The position numbers and the translations under genes are program-made. A stretch of DNA of 64,000 nucleotides. It comes from Cycas panzhihuaensis. Taxonomy: Eukaryota > Cycadophyta. The stretch lies in NCBI GenBank assembly GCA_023213395.1, contig CM041465.1, positions 58,101,741 through 58,165,740 of the forward strand. The letters are read 5' to 3'. Every line of letters begins with the position of its first letter. The stretch's first letter is position 1. The notes under the pieces are model-generated. The model searched no databases, was not told where the DNA came from, and worked only from the letters and a program-made list of their open reading frames with translations. This document shows, one piece after another, positions 44,442 to 54,237 of the stretch.

Positions 44442-44963
44442 TGTGTGGGCCTCAATCATGCTCAGACAATTGCAAAGAGAAAGACACACACTTTTAGGGT
44501 AAATCCATCCAGAATTAATTACTCAAAATGGCACCGCGTCTGGTCCTCTCACAACCAGACGCCTGCCAGACAATACAGAAAGGTTGCCTTACACGTGGCA
44601 GAATTCTCTTACATAGACATAAGCAAACTGAAGTACATACCGCATATTGCGGTTCTCCTCTTTTATACTCTTTTTAAGAACGTTACATAACGGTTTCTTT
44701 TTCACAAAATAAGTTACTTTCCTAACTGTCATGGGTGCACGCCTGCAGACCCCATTCTGCCCGAATAGTAGCTGTGTAGCAAGCTCCGCACCACAATGTA
44801 GCGACTGTAGCAACCTATAGCGGTCAGTAGTGACAGCGACTGTAGCGACTCAGCTTGATCAGTGTGATCAGAAAGCGGCTCCAGCATAGCTTAGCGATCG
44901 TAGCGACACATGGCGACTCCATATCAGTCTTTTAGTGGTTGTAATGACAAAATCAACCACACA
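44442..44963 (-). repeat. GY7 5' LTR
   Basis: 522 bp, ends TGTGTGG and CCACACA. It contains a minus-strand TATA-like box (44660-44667), a 9-bp-stem hairpin at 44544-44570 downstream of it, and gtagcgact-type tandem words in U3 (44800-44930). Confidence 0.92.
44660..44667 (-). promoter_or_regulatory. TATA-like box of GY7 LTR
   Basis: TATAAAAG on the minus strand, conserved at the same place in the 3' LTR (about 37010). Confidence 0.5.
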
Positions 44964-45482
44964 GTTGAAAGGGTACGGTTATGACAGGGAGTCATAACCC
45001 TTTAGCGAAAGGGCACAAAGAAGGCGCATTTAAAGGAACCTACAAGGACCATTCTAGCAATGAGAGCCAAGCATTCAAGATAAACAATGGTACGATAGCT
45101 AGCACATATATCCAGCGGTACAAAGCAGTGTACAGGAGATGCATTCCATGATGCATACCTTATGGGAATGTATATGACAACATTAGTTATACGGCTAGAA
45201 TGTATAGGGAATACATTTCAGCACATGTTGTATAAAGACTTATTGCTTAATCAAGGAAGAGTTATGTGAAAAATGTTGATTCTATGTGTTCTATGAGGAT
45301 TGAATGATGGATATTTGTTGTTTATTGTACAACTGTGTGTAATCTGTGACATTGTTGTATAGAATTGTGAACAAATATGTGATGATCTAGTATATGAAGC
45401 ATGTTGACTATATCCTAGACTAGACTACCAGTGATTCCTTGACAAGTGTACCTATCTCAGTAGGGAGATACCTAAGGCAACA

Positions 45483-45487
45483 GTTGG
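45483..45487. repeat. GY6 target-site duplication, right copy (gttgg)
   Basis: Identical to 26780-26784; CO5 gag resumes at once. Confidence 0.87.
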
Positions 45488-46260
45488 AAGATGCTTTCGT
45501 AACCAAGCTTAACATAGGAGGTTCAAGGGGACGAGATTGATTTAGAGGCAGAGGACAAACACAGGACTCCAGGCCCATATCGTGTGGAAGGTGGTCAGAG
45601 AGCAGAGGACGTGGTTGAATATATCCTCTAAGGGATGCTCAAGTTTGCTTCAACTGCAGTAGAACTGAACATTTTTCAAGTCAATGTCATGCATTTGATG
45701 TTTGCTATCATTGTGGGCAATCAAGACACTAACCCTATCAATGTCCTCAATGAAGAGATGAGATCCAGAGCGGGAAGAGACTTGCCAGAAATTATAGCAA
45801 AGAGCAAGTAGATGAGGAAGAAGAAGAAACAGCCTTTGTTGCAGCCCTGTCAGCCAGTCTTCATGAGAAGGACGTTTGGTATATTGACTCCAGGGCATCA
45901 CAACACATGACAAATAGAGAAGACTCGTTTAAATCTATTAACCCTCATTCCTTAGAAAAATCAGTCGAATTGGGAGATAAATACACCCTGAACATCAAGG
46001 GGGTAGGTACTATTACTGTGAATCTACAAGGTTGTGTAAGAAAAATCGGTAATATACTTCTTGTACCTGAATTGAAGATGAATCTCCTCTCTGTTGTGCA
46101 ACTAAGCAATAAATATCTGAGAACCATATTTGATGAAAAAGGTATGTGTTAGGTACTGGATATGAAAAATAATGGGGTTGTCATAGCCAAAGGAGTAAAA
46201 TGTAATGACCTCTATAAACTGTTGTCTATTCCAGTTGGACCAAATGATGTAAGGCACTCT
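45488..46260 (+). pseudogene. CO5 gag end, zinc knuckles and protease
   Basis: Resumes CO5 after GY6: E-D-A-F-V-T-K-L-N, an Arg/Gly-rich stretch, then two knuckles at about 45648-45740, VCFNCSRTEHFSSQC and VCYHCGQSRH with a stop inside the second. An acidic DEEEEETAFVAALSA linker follows, then WYIDSRASQHMTN with the protease site as Asp-Ser-Arg (Gly lost) at 45880-45915. The open frame 45907-46152 carries VELGDKYTLNIKGVGTI, ILLVPELKMNLLSVVQL and F-D-E-K-G-M-C before a stop; L-D-M-K-N-N-G continues after it. Confidence 0.87.
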
Positions 46261-46907
46261 GTATTATAAATTCAAATGATAATAAAGTGTGACATTTGAA
46301 GCATGGACATCTCCCACTAGATAAATTAGAAATGATGAAAAAGAGTAATACAGTTGATGGGCTGCCGTCTATTTCATCAAAACACTTTGTTTGTAAAGGC
46401 TGTCAATTTGGTAAACAACATCGTTTTCCTTTCAAAACTAGTAACTGGCCTGGTTAAGAAAAGTTAGAATTAGTACACATAGACTTATGTGGTCCATTAA
46501 CTCCATTATATGTGAACGGCTCCAAATATTTTTTGACATTCAATGATGACTTCACTAGAAAAGTCTAGGTGTATTTCATTCACAATAAGTCAAATGTATT
46601 TGATACATTTAAAGAATTCAAGGCTGAAGTAGAATTAGAGTCTAGATATAAAATTAAATGTATCAGATCTAACAACGGCGGTGAATATATTTCAAAAGAG
46701 TTTGTGAACTATTGTAAAAGCGAAGGTATACGAAGATAGCTGAAAACTCTTTACACACCCCAGTCAAACAGGGTTGCAGAACAAGAAAAACAGGACCATT
46801 ATGGAAATGGCACACAGTATGATTCACGACAAACAACTCTCAAAAACTTACTAGGTTGAAGAAGTAAGTATAGCATGCTATGTGATAAATCTATGTCCAA
46901 CCACATC
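46261..46907 (+). pseudogene. CO5 GAG-pre-integrase and integrase core, decayed
   Basis: In shifting frames: [35 protein letters not shown] (first Asp, 46480), D-D-F-T-R-K with Trp to stop, FKAEVELESRYKIKCIRS then N-N-G-G-E-Y (second Asp changed to Asn, about 46672). T-P-Q-S-N-R-V-A-E follows (Gly to Arg next to the catalytic Glu). CO8 interrupts at 46908-46912. Confidence 0.85.
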
Positions 46908-46912
46908 ACTAT
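46908..46912. repeat. CO8 target-site duplication, left copy (actat)
   Basis: actat here against actgc at 52490-52494. CO5 relatives suggest actgc as the original, so this copy carries two transitions. Confidence 0.6.
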
Positions 46913-47086
46913 TGTTAGAATATAATGTCTAATCCTTTTGTATATTAATGACATGTGTCAATATGCTATGGATCAGTTACAAAGTAGTTCTAAAGGGTTA
47001 CAAACCCTAATTGTCTATATATACTCTTATACTCTCAATAAGATCATCAAGTATTCTTCATCTATCATTGAGGCTTTAATCCTACA
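46913..47086 (+). repeat. CO8 5' LTR
   Basis: 174 bp, TGTTAGAATATAATG to TTTAATCCTACA. TATA-like ctatatatac at about 47015. Confidence 0.93.
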
Positions 47087-47099
47087 TGGTATCAGAGCC
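47087..47099 (+). other. CO8 primer binding site
   Basis: tggtatcagagcc, perfect Met-tRNA type, directly after the LTR. Confidence 0.88.
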
Positions 47100-48190
47100 A
47101 TTTTAGGTCTAGACCTTGGCTGGAGAAGGATTTCCATACGATTGTACGGACATGCCTGTACACCCGTATGACCAAAAATATTTTCGTCTCAGATCTTGAT
47201 GAAAATTTGCACCTAGGGGCGCCTCGACCTGCTCTTCACTTCTCTCCAAAGGACCGAATTCAAATTTCGTCATTTTGATGCCCTAAAGACTACCCGAATT
47301 CATACGGCCGCCATTGGAGACTTCTGCTCTTTTCTCTTTGTACGGATGTCTATACTGGGAAAACCCAGTATCAACAGAAAGCCCTCAGCATAAGCTTTCC
47401 ATTGATATATAACTCGAGGGTCTTCTCCTTCAGATCTGAAAAAAATCAGCAAAATCATGAAAAATCCCTAGCCGCCCATTAGAGACTCGTTTGGCTTTTT
47501 CTCATCATTGAGAGGTCCATTCAAAAAACCAGTTGTAGATCGGGAATCTACACATCAAGGTCGTTCTTTTGATACCTCTTTCGAAGCATTTCGAGAAAGT
47601 TGATTTTTTGACTCATTTATTGTACCATACCACCATCCATACGGCTGCCAGTAGAAGTTCTTTATCTTAGGAAAGCACTCAAAAACCTCCTTACTACATT
47701 TTCTTGTTTTTTGGCTGAGTATTCTAGTCTCTTTCATTTCTTAAAAAATATATATTAAAAAGGGAAATATATTTGTTGCTCTTGCCTTCTTCTCCCATGG
47801 GTAGATAACAGTGCTTGCCAGCTACTCGTTCCCAACCTTAGAGACCATGTTCCAGGAGTCTATAAAAATCACGTTGGATCTGTCGTTCTTGGCTAAGCAC
47901 ATTGGGAGTTTGGAACCATTGTGTGAAGTGAGGAGAACCGAAAGGACCCAATACCCAGGCCTCAGACAGAACTCACTCACGAATTTGAGCCTCCACATAC
48001 CGAAAGGTATATAGGAGGACCCTATAAGACCTTGAGCCTAATCTAGATTAGGGAGCCCGACTGACCGCTGAAGCCTCGTAGTGCAGTGGTTAGCGGTTAG
48101 CGCCACGAAACTGCCTATCTCGAATCTCAGTTTGAGGTTTATCAATAGGCCTACGAGTCCAGGTAATCCCGTGTCTAGTCTTGGTAGAAT
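47100..48190 (+). other. CO8 leader
   Basis: About 1.1 kb with no coding frame of note. The word catacgg and close variants recurs (47130-47340 and 47636-47645). Contains the tRNA-like stretch at 48072-48175. Confidence 0.5.
48072..48175 (+). other. tRNA-like stretch, possible SINE head remnant
   Basis: cgtagtgcagtggttagcg resembles a pol III A box region, and ctcgaatctc about 32 bases on resembles part of a B box. No cloverleaf or poly-A tail could be drawn with confidence. Chance similarity or a decayed tRNA-derived SINE are both possible. Confidence 0.25.
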
Positions 48191-48960
48191 TACTCATTTT
48201 TCAAGTTTGAAAAACTCATTGGTGATAACTATGAATCATGAAAGACCAAGATGAGATCCATACTAGTGGCTCAAGGTGCATGGGACTAGACAGAGAGCAT
48301 CAAACCTAAGCCTACAAACGTTACTAAAAAGAAGGTGCACTTGGAACAAAAAGGCCTTGCACTTGCCTTCATAACTCTGTCAGTTGCAGACTCTATCCTA
48401 CCTCACATAGCCAACGTTACCACTCCTCACGAAGCTTGGACCACATTGAAGGCCTTATATGCCCAGAAAAACACTACTCGTGTCATGGCACTCAAAAGTC
48501 AAATGGCTACCCTAACGATGTCTGAATCGGAAGACTTCACCTCCTTTCTTGGACAATTCAAGCTACTTCATGAGAACCTAGTGTCAGTTGGAATGAGTTA
48601 TTCAGATGGTGACCTCATTGATCTCATTATACACAAACTTCCTGCCTGATTTTGGAACTCTGTTACATCTTAGAAGTTGACGGCAGAAATTGCATAGCCC
48701 TCATTCACTACCGTTTGTGATCAACTACTACATCATGAGCGGACTGAAACCAACCTCGAAAATGAATTGGAAAATGCACTTTCATCCAAAGTGAGTATTT
48801 GAGGTAGGGGCTCCACTAGTAGAAGAATTTTTCGTGGATCAGATCGGGGGAGAAGATGACCTACAGACTATATCCCTGGTAGAGGACGATCTTCTCCTCG
48901 CACTCACTCCATCCAGTACTCGGGAGGATGACTTGGTCACCAAATCATCTACTATTATTG
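48190..48960 (+). pseudogene. gag: CO8 gag
   Basis: F-E-K-L-I-G-D-N-Y-E-S opens the UBN2-type domain with a stop at the Trp position. The 105-codon open part (48335-48649) carries LALAFITLSVADSILPHIAN, EAWTTLKALYAQKNTTRVMA, LKSQMATLTMSESEDFTSFL and D-G-D-L-I-D-L-I-I-H-K-L-P. After more stops, L-L-H-H-E-R and an Arg/Gly-rich tail lead to a decayed knuckle YYCGNVGHNTTNC at about 48950-48995 with its first Cys as Tyr. The start codon is unclear. Confidence 0.82.
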
Positions 48961-49019
48961 TGGAAATGTTGGTCATAACACCACCAATTGTCGTCACCGC
49001 AAAGTTGACATAGAAAGGG

Positions 49020-49600
49020 GGATCATAGCTTTAGGTAGCTACTCAAGACAACTTGACAAAAAGGAGTCAATTGAAGAGGAAGAAGAAGAAGAAGAAGAAG
49101 AAGAGGCCGCGTTTATAATAGCTCTTTCCTCAACAGTAAAGAACAAAAATCATAATGATTGGTTCATAGACTCTGGAGCTTCTAGACACATGATTCACGA
49201 GTGAACTTGGTTCAACAACATAAGCCCTTCTCAAAATTGCAGCTCAGTCGAACTTGGAGACGACACCACTCATCCAATACAAGGACATGGAACAATCCCT
49301 ATTACCATGCCAAATGCAAACACTGAAAAAGTTGGTCGTGTGCTCTATGTACCAGGGATGACAAAAAAGATGTTATCTATATCTTAGCCGACTAACAACA
49401 AGCTCCAAGTTCTATTTGATAGTGATGGATGTGTCATTTTTGATAAATACGAAGGGAACAAAGTAATTGGTGAGGGTATTAAAACTAATGGATTGTACAA
49501 ATTTCTTACCACACCAGTTCACACTACCCTTCATGTAACTAAAAATGTTGATAATGGGAAACGTTGGCATTTGCACTATGGTCATTTGTCTTATGATGCT
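49020..49600 (+). pseudogene. CO8 protease
   Basis: A Glu run coded by a GAA/GAG microsatellite (49077-49104) precedes DWFIDSGASRHMIH at 49158-49200, with the Asp-Ser-Gly site intact. A stop at the next Trp region follows, then V-E-L-G-D-D-T-T, VGRVLYVPGMTKKMLSIS and DSDGCVIFDKYEGNKV. RWHLHYGHLSYDALSLLS (49563-49616) begins GAG-pre-integrase. Confidence 0.87.
49077..49104. repeat. GAA microsatellite
   Basis: About nine repeats of gaa/gag in-frame as poly-Glu in CO8. Confidence 0.9.
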
Positions 49601-49631
49601 TTATCCTTATTAAGCAAACATTATATGGTGC

Positions 49632-50885
49632 ATGGCCTTCCATGGATTAAAAAAATCTAGCTCTATTTGTAACACATGCATGATGGGTAAACAACATAAA
49701 CTGCAATTCTCTGCCAGCACTTCCAGAGCACATTACAAACTGCAATTATTTCACAGTGATCTTTGCGGTCCATTCACTCCCCCATCCTTGCAAAAGGCGC
49801 GCTACTATTTGACCTTCATAGATGATTGCACCAGAAAGATCTGGATCTATTTTCTTAAACTAAAATCCGATGTATTTGACACCTTTCTTAAATTCAAAGC
49901 CAAAGTTGAAAAAGAAAGTGAATGCAACATCAAATGCTTGAAGACCAACAATGGTGGAGAATTCACATCCAATGAATTCACACAATACTATAAGAAAAAT
50001 GGTATACAAAGATAATTTACAACTCCCTACACTTCACAATCCAATGGAGTGGTTGAGAGAAAAAATAGGACCATAATAGAGATTACTCGTTCCTTGTTAA
50101 AACAAACAGGGGTAAGCAACAAATATTGGGCTAAAGCAGCAAATACAGTCATATACCTTCTTAACAAAAGTCCAACTAAAGCTCTAGAGAACACAACCCC
50201 TAAAGAAGCATGGTCAGGCCAGAAACCAGATGTCTCACACCTTTGAGTCTTTGGATCTATCGTCTACATGCACATTCCTATTGAAAAGAGAAAGAAATTA
50301 TATGACAAAAGCAAGAGATGCATTCTTGAGAGATACAGTGAAGTATCCAAAGCATATCGATGCCTAGATCCTCTAACCAACAAGATCTATCCCAGTAGAG
50401 ATGTGCACTTTGACAAATCAATTGATGAAGACCAAGTTGATGGGAAAATTGTACCTACTCAATCAATTGACATCATCATACCAAGTTGGACTCAATCTCA
50501 CTCTAAGATAGATCAAGGTGAACAACAAGGAACAGAAAATGCACCACCATCGACTGTCACTACAAGTGTCTCTAATGAAGGTACAAATACGGGATCTCAT
50601 TCATCTGAATAGAATGAGGCTATGAACAACTCAATTCAACCTCAAAATCTCTCACAAAAAAAAGTGCCAAAATGGTACCTAAAAACAATGGAGGAATCCA
50701 AAGTAAATCCAGATCTCATTCAAGAAGGGAAAAGAACCAGAAGTCAAACACATCACGGGCTCGCTGCTCAATATGATATATCATATCAACAAGCCCAAAA
50801 TGATCTTCGTTGGAAAGAAGCAATGAATGAAGAAATCGAATCAATCTATAGTAATAGAACCTGGGAACTCACTACTCCTCCTTAA
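49632..50885 (+). pseudogene. CO8 integrase and linker
   Basis: I-C-N-T-C-M-M-G-K-Q-H (zinc Cys pair), FHSDLCGPFTPPSLQKARY (first Asp), FIDDCTRKIWIYFL, FKAKVEKESECNIKCLKT, then N-N-G-G-E-F where the second catalytic Asp is Asn (49947-49949). SNGVVERKNRTIIEITRS keeps the Glu. YWAKAANTVIYLLNKSPTKA, TPKEAWSGQKPDVSHL and SKAYRCLDPLTNKIYPSRDV complete the copia pattern. The acidic, Ser/Thr-rich linker ends with VPKWYLKTMEESKVNPDLI before RT. Stops at 50014, 50245 and 50612. Confidence 0.92.
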
Positions 50886-51560
50886 GGAAAACCCATCATT
50901 GGATGCAGATGGTTGTATAAAATCAAACAGAAATCTGATGGCTCAATTGAAAAATGCAAGGCATGACTTATTGCAAAAGGCTATTCTCAAACTCAAGGAA
51001 TAGATTATGATGAAACGTTTGCTCCTATCAGTAAAATGACAACCCTTAGGACAATAATTACTCTAGCTGCACAAAATAATTGGCCAGTGTATCAAATGGA
51101 TGCCAAAGGAGCCTTTCTCAATGGAGACCTTCATGAGGAAGTGTACATGGAACAACCACCAGGATATGTCACATAAGGATAGGAACACCTTGTCTGCAAA
51201 CTCAACAAGGCTCTTTATGGACTAAAACAGGCTCCCAGGGCTTGGTATGCAAAGATGGACTCCTGCCTACAAAGTCTTGGAATGAAGCGATCATAAGTTA
51301 ACTCCGGCCTTTACATTCACATTGACAAGAATGACAAAGTCACCATCCTTGTACTGTATGTAGATAATCTGATATTCACCGAGAGTAACACCAACTGGAT
51401 CAACTCTTTGCGACTTTAATTGTCCAAACCTTCAAAATGACAGATTTGGAAGAAATCCACTACTACTTGGGAATAGAAATTCATAAGCTGAAGGGTGGAA
51501 TCTTCATACATCAAAGTAAGTATACAACACACATTAAAAGACTTCGATATGACGGACTGC
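50690..51560 (+). pseudogene. CO8 reverse transcriptase
   Basis: [89 protein letters not shown]. Then L-Y-V-D-N-L-I-F, where the fourth position of Y-V-D-D is Asn (51366-51368, GAT to AAT class change). M-T-D-L-E-E-I-H-Y-Y-L-G-I-E-I follows after a frameshift near 51417. Stops at 50883, 50965, 51174, 51180 and 51294. RT inactive by active-site loss. Confidence 0.92.
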
Positions 51561-52328
51561 AAACCATCTCTCACATCCATGTGCTCTAGAACCAAACTCG
51601 CTGATGATCCTGATGGAGAACCAGTAAATGAAACTCATTACAGGAAACTAGTTGAAAATCTCATATATCTCACTTCAACTAGACCAGACATTGCATCTGC
51701 AGTAGGACTAATCTCAAGGTACATGCTTGCCCCAAAGGTATCACATTGGAAAGCAACCAAGCATATTCTTCATTACCTGCAAAGATTAAAGACATGTGGT
51801 ATTTACTACAATAATCAATGATCAAATTAATTAACCAGGTACACAAACTCAGACTGGGCAGGAGACATTGACAATCGGAAATCCACCTCTAGATACTGTT
51901 TTGACCTAGGAAATGATATTGTATCTTGGAGAACCAACAAACAATCCATTGTATCATTATCTACATCCGAAGCAGAATACCAGGCAGCAGTTCAATCCTC
52001 CTGTGAGGTTATTTGGCTAAAACGTCTTTTGGATGAACTATGATTTTCTCAAAAGAGTGCAACTGTAATCAACTGTGACAATCAGAGCACCATTCAAATG
52101 ACAAAGAACCTGGTTTTTCATGCCCGAACAAAACATATTGAAGTTCATCATCACTTCATCCGAGAAAAAGTAGATAGGGGGGAAGTCAAATTGTCCTACT
52201 ATCCAAGTTCAGAACAATTAGCTTACATCTTCACAAAACCTCTTCCCAAGGAGAAATTCATGTACCTCAAAGATAAGATCAGCATGAAGGAAAACGATAT
52301 AATATTAAGAGGGGATGTTAGAATATAA
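51495..52328 (+). pseudogene. CO8 RT end and RNase H
   Basis: MTDCKPSLTSMCSRTKL, YRKLVENLIYLTSTRPDIAS, WKATKHILHYLQRLKTCG, then N-S-D-W-A-G-D-I-D-N-R-K-S-T-S (Asp), STSEAEYQAAVQSSCEVIWL (Glu), N-C-D-N-Q-S-T-I-Q-M (Asp), HARTKHIEVHHHFIREKVDR, AYIFTKPLPKEKFMYLKDKI. Ends into the polypurine tract. RNase H catalytic residues kept; stops at 51819 and 52040. Confidence 0.92.
52307..52315 (+). other. CO8 polypurine tract
   Basis: aagagggga before the 3' LTR TG. Confidence 0.8.
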
Positions 52329-52489
52329 TGTCTAATCCTTTTGTATATTAATGACACATGTCAATATGCTATGGATCGGTTACAAAGTAGTTCTAGAGGG
52401 TCACAAACCCTAATTGTACATATATACTCTTATACTCTCAATAAGATTATCAAGTATTCTTCATCTATCATTGAGGCTTTAATCCTACA
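52316..52489 (+). repeat. CO8 3' LTR
   Basis: 174 bp, same length as 46913-47086; followed by actgc (52490-52494). Confidence 0.93.
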
Positions 52490-53220
52490 ACTGCATCAGA
52501 CAACTCTAGAAGAAGAATGGACAGGTAGAAAACCTTATGTAAGTAATTTGAAGATTTTTGGTAGTCAAGCATTTGTTCATTTAACAGATAAAATTAGAAC
52601 AAAACTTGATTCAAAAAACATCAAATGCATTATGATTGGGTATAGCAAAAATTCAAAATGAGTACAAATGCATAGATCCCAAAACAAACAAAATCTATGT
52701 AAGTAGGGATGTAGTCTTTAATGAAGAAATTCCAGCAGAGATGAAGTCTTTAGTTCAAACAATTGAAGAAGTACCAAAAATTGAGCCCCAAGAGGAATCC
52801 CTTAACGAAGAGTCTGGAGTAACAACGGAAACTGCCCTGGAAGAGTCAGATTCCTCTCCCCTTATTGAAGAAAGTCAATTATCAAAAGAAGCAAATGTCG
52901 AAGCACCAAGGGAGAAGAAGGTACCAAAATGGTACATCAAAATAATAGAAGAAGGAAAAGGGGACATATATAATCACAGAACTCAAAGCCAGCAACATCA
53001 AGCTCTTCTCAGCAGAATAGAACCACAATCATTTGAAGAAGCAAAGGAAGGTGCAGAATGGAGGAAGGCAATGGATGCAAAAATGGATGCCATTATCAAA
53101 AATCAAACTTGGAATTTGGTGGAACTACCCCCAAACAAACCAGTCATCAATTGCAGATGGGTGTACAAGGTAAAAGAAGGACAAACGGATAAATTGAGAA
53201 ATTTAAAGCAAGACTAGTAG
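52490..53220 (+). pseudogene. CO5 integrase end, linker and RT start
   Basis: Continues CO5 after CO8: EEEWTGRKPYVSNLKIFGSQ, L-T-D-K-I-R-T-K-L-D-S-K-N-I-K, then frame 52636-53217 with YKCIDPKTNKIYVSRDVVF. A 90-residue acidic Glu/Ser linker follows, then KVPKWYIKIIEEGKGDIYNH, EWRKAMDAKMDAIIKNQTWN and [21 protein letters not shown] frameshift at about 53195 leads to the next block. Confidence 0.9.
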
Positions 53221-53687
53221 CAAAAGGATACACTCGAGTAGCCAGAATTGATTTTGATGAAACCTTTTCTCCAGTGGCCAAACTGAATACTATTCAAATA
53301 GTGATTGCTCTAGCAGCACAGAACAATTGGAAGATTTACCAGTTGGATGTCAAAAATTCCTTTCTAAATGGAGATCTAGAAGAAGAAGTTTATATGCAAC
53401 AACTAGAAAGTTATATCAAACAGGGACAAGAATATCTAGTGCGTAAACTCAAGAAAGCTCTGTATGGATTGAAACAAGCTCCTAGGGCCTAGTATGCTAA
53501 GCTGGGCAAACATTTGTCTCAAAATGGTTTTTATAGGTGCAATTCTGATTCCAGTCTTTATGTAAAAAGAAATAAAGGGAAAATATCAATCATTGTTGTA
53601 TATGTCGATGATATGATACTCACTGGAGATGACATCATATCAATCTCAGACATTAAAAAATCAACTGAAAAAGAACTTTGAAATGAC
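53195..53687 (+). pseudogene. CO5 reverse transcriptase palm
   Basis: [54 protein letters not shown] then a stop at the Trp, [12 protein letters not shown], and [15 protein letters not shown] (53590-53634) with both catalytic aspartates intact. LT9 interrupts at 53688 within the F-E-M-T block. Confidence 0.9.
53669..53687. repeat. 19-bp duplication flanking LT9, left copy
   Basis: aaaagaactttgaaatgac, identical to 57520-57538; far longer than the 5-bp TSDs of the other elements. Confidence 0.9.
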
Positions 53688-53988
53688 TGTGTGTTGTGCA
53701 CCCATCCATTATGACATTACTATTAAATGAAACACGCAAGCACAAGGGACAACCATATGATGCAGAACATGATATTATTACAAGAGGGAACTGTGACTAG
53801 TCCTCTCACAACCAGACGCAAACCCGATAGTACACAGAGGATAGATGGCTAACCAACTTACACCAAGAGGGGAATTGTAGGCTAACTATCTTGGCCAACT
53901 ACCTCCTACTATGCGCCGAAAACCACATATGTTTTGTTCCCTTTCTTTTTCCCTTTTTAAATACATGATTTCAATGGTCTTAACCGTA

Positions 53989-53993
53989 ATAAG
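53989..53993. repeat. TRG10 target-site duplication, left copy (ataag)
   Basis: Identical to 57002-57006. Confidence 0.88.
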
Positions 53994-54223
53994 TGTTGGA
54001 ATATTAATGCACATTTGTTTTGTCCCACATGCAAGTGGGTCCCTCTCTCACTATCATGTCATGTATTATAAATACACATATAGTGTATCATATGAAATAT
54101 CTATTGTAAGGATGTTTTGGTAATACAATTTGAGGTACCTTAAGGGTACCGTTCGATCCTGGAGGTACTTTTGTTCTGTTTGTTCTATTTGTGAATTATC
54201 TTGTGCAAGTTTGATTTCCAACA
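53994..54223 (+). repeat. TRG10 5' LTR
   Basis: TGTTGGAATATTAATG to GATTTCCAACA. A 9-bp tandem duplication (ttctgtttg) near 54175-54190 is absent from the 3' copy. Confidence 0.93.
54067..54074 (+). promoter_or_regulatory. TATA-like box of TRG10 LTR
   Basis: TATAAATA, conserved in the 3' LTR at about 56854-56861. Confidence 0.5.
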
Positions 54224-54237
54224 TGGTATCAGAGCGC
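54224..54237 (+). other. TRG10 primer binding site
   Basis: tggtatcagagcgc directly after the LTR; Met-tRNA type. Confidence 0.88.

Larger units (their letters stand above)
36794..44963 (-). mobile_element. GY7: minus-strand Tat-like gypsy lacking RT and RNase H
   Basis: LTRs 44442-44963 (5') and 36794-37312 (3'), with 7-bp inverted ends TGTGTGG/CCACACA and TSD gttga. Order on the minus strand: repeat-rich gag, capsid domain, zinc knuckle, protease remnant, integrase, long 3' region with an extra ORF. RT and RNase H are absent between protease and integrase, so it could not self-replicate. Confidence 0.9.
26785..45482 (+). mobile_element. GY6: Tat/Athila-like Ty3/gypsy with extra domains
   Basis: LTRs of about 865 bp, the right one split by GY7. 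Interior: gag with four zinc knuckles, protease with Asp-Gly-Gly, a capsid-like second domain, RT with Phe-Leu-Asp-Asp, RNase H, integrase, and a further ORF before the 3' LTR. The protease and RT spellings and a PBS resembling the Asp-tRNA type place it near the Tat/Athila branch. Stops and frameshifts throughout; integrase Glu is changed to Lys. Confidence 0.9.
36444..45482 (+). repeat. GY6 3' LTR, split by GY7
   Basis: Left part 36444-36793 and right part 44969-45482, together about 864 bp, collinear with the 5' LTR. It starts TGTTGGGACAT and ends CCTAAGGCAACA. The TSD gttgg follows. Confidence 0.9.
46913..52489 (+). mobile_element. CO8: plus-strand copia, nearly complete
   Basis: 5.6 kb with 174-bp LTRs differing at about eight positions (seven transitions), full Met-tRNA PBS, gag, protease, integrase, RT, RNase H and polypurine tract. 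Coding frames are interrupted by stops, many at former Trp codons. Integrase and RT catalytic residues are changed. Confidence 0.93.
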
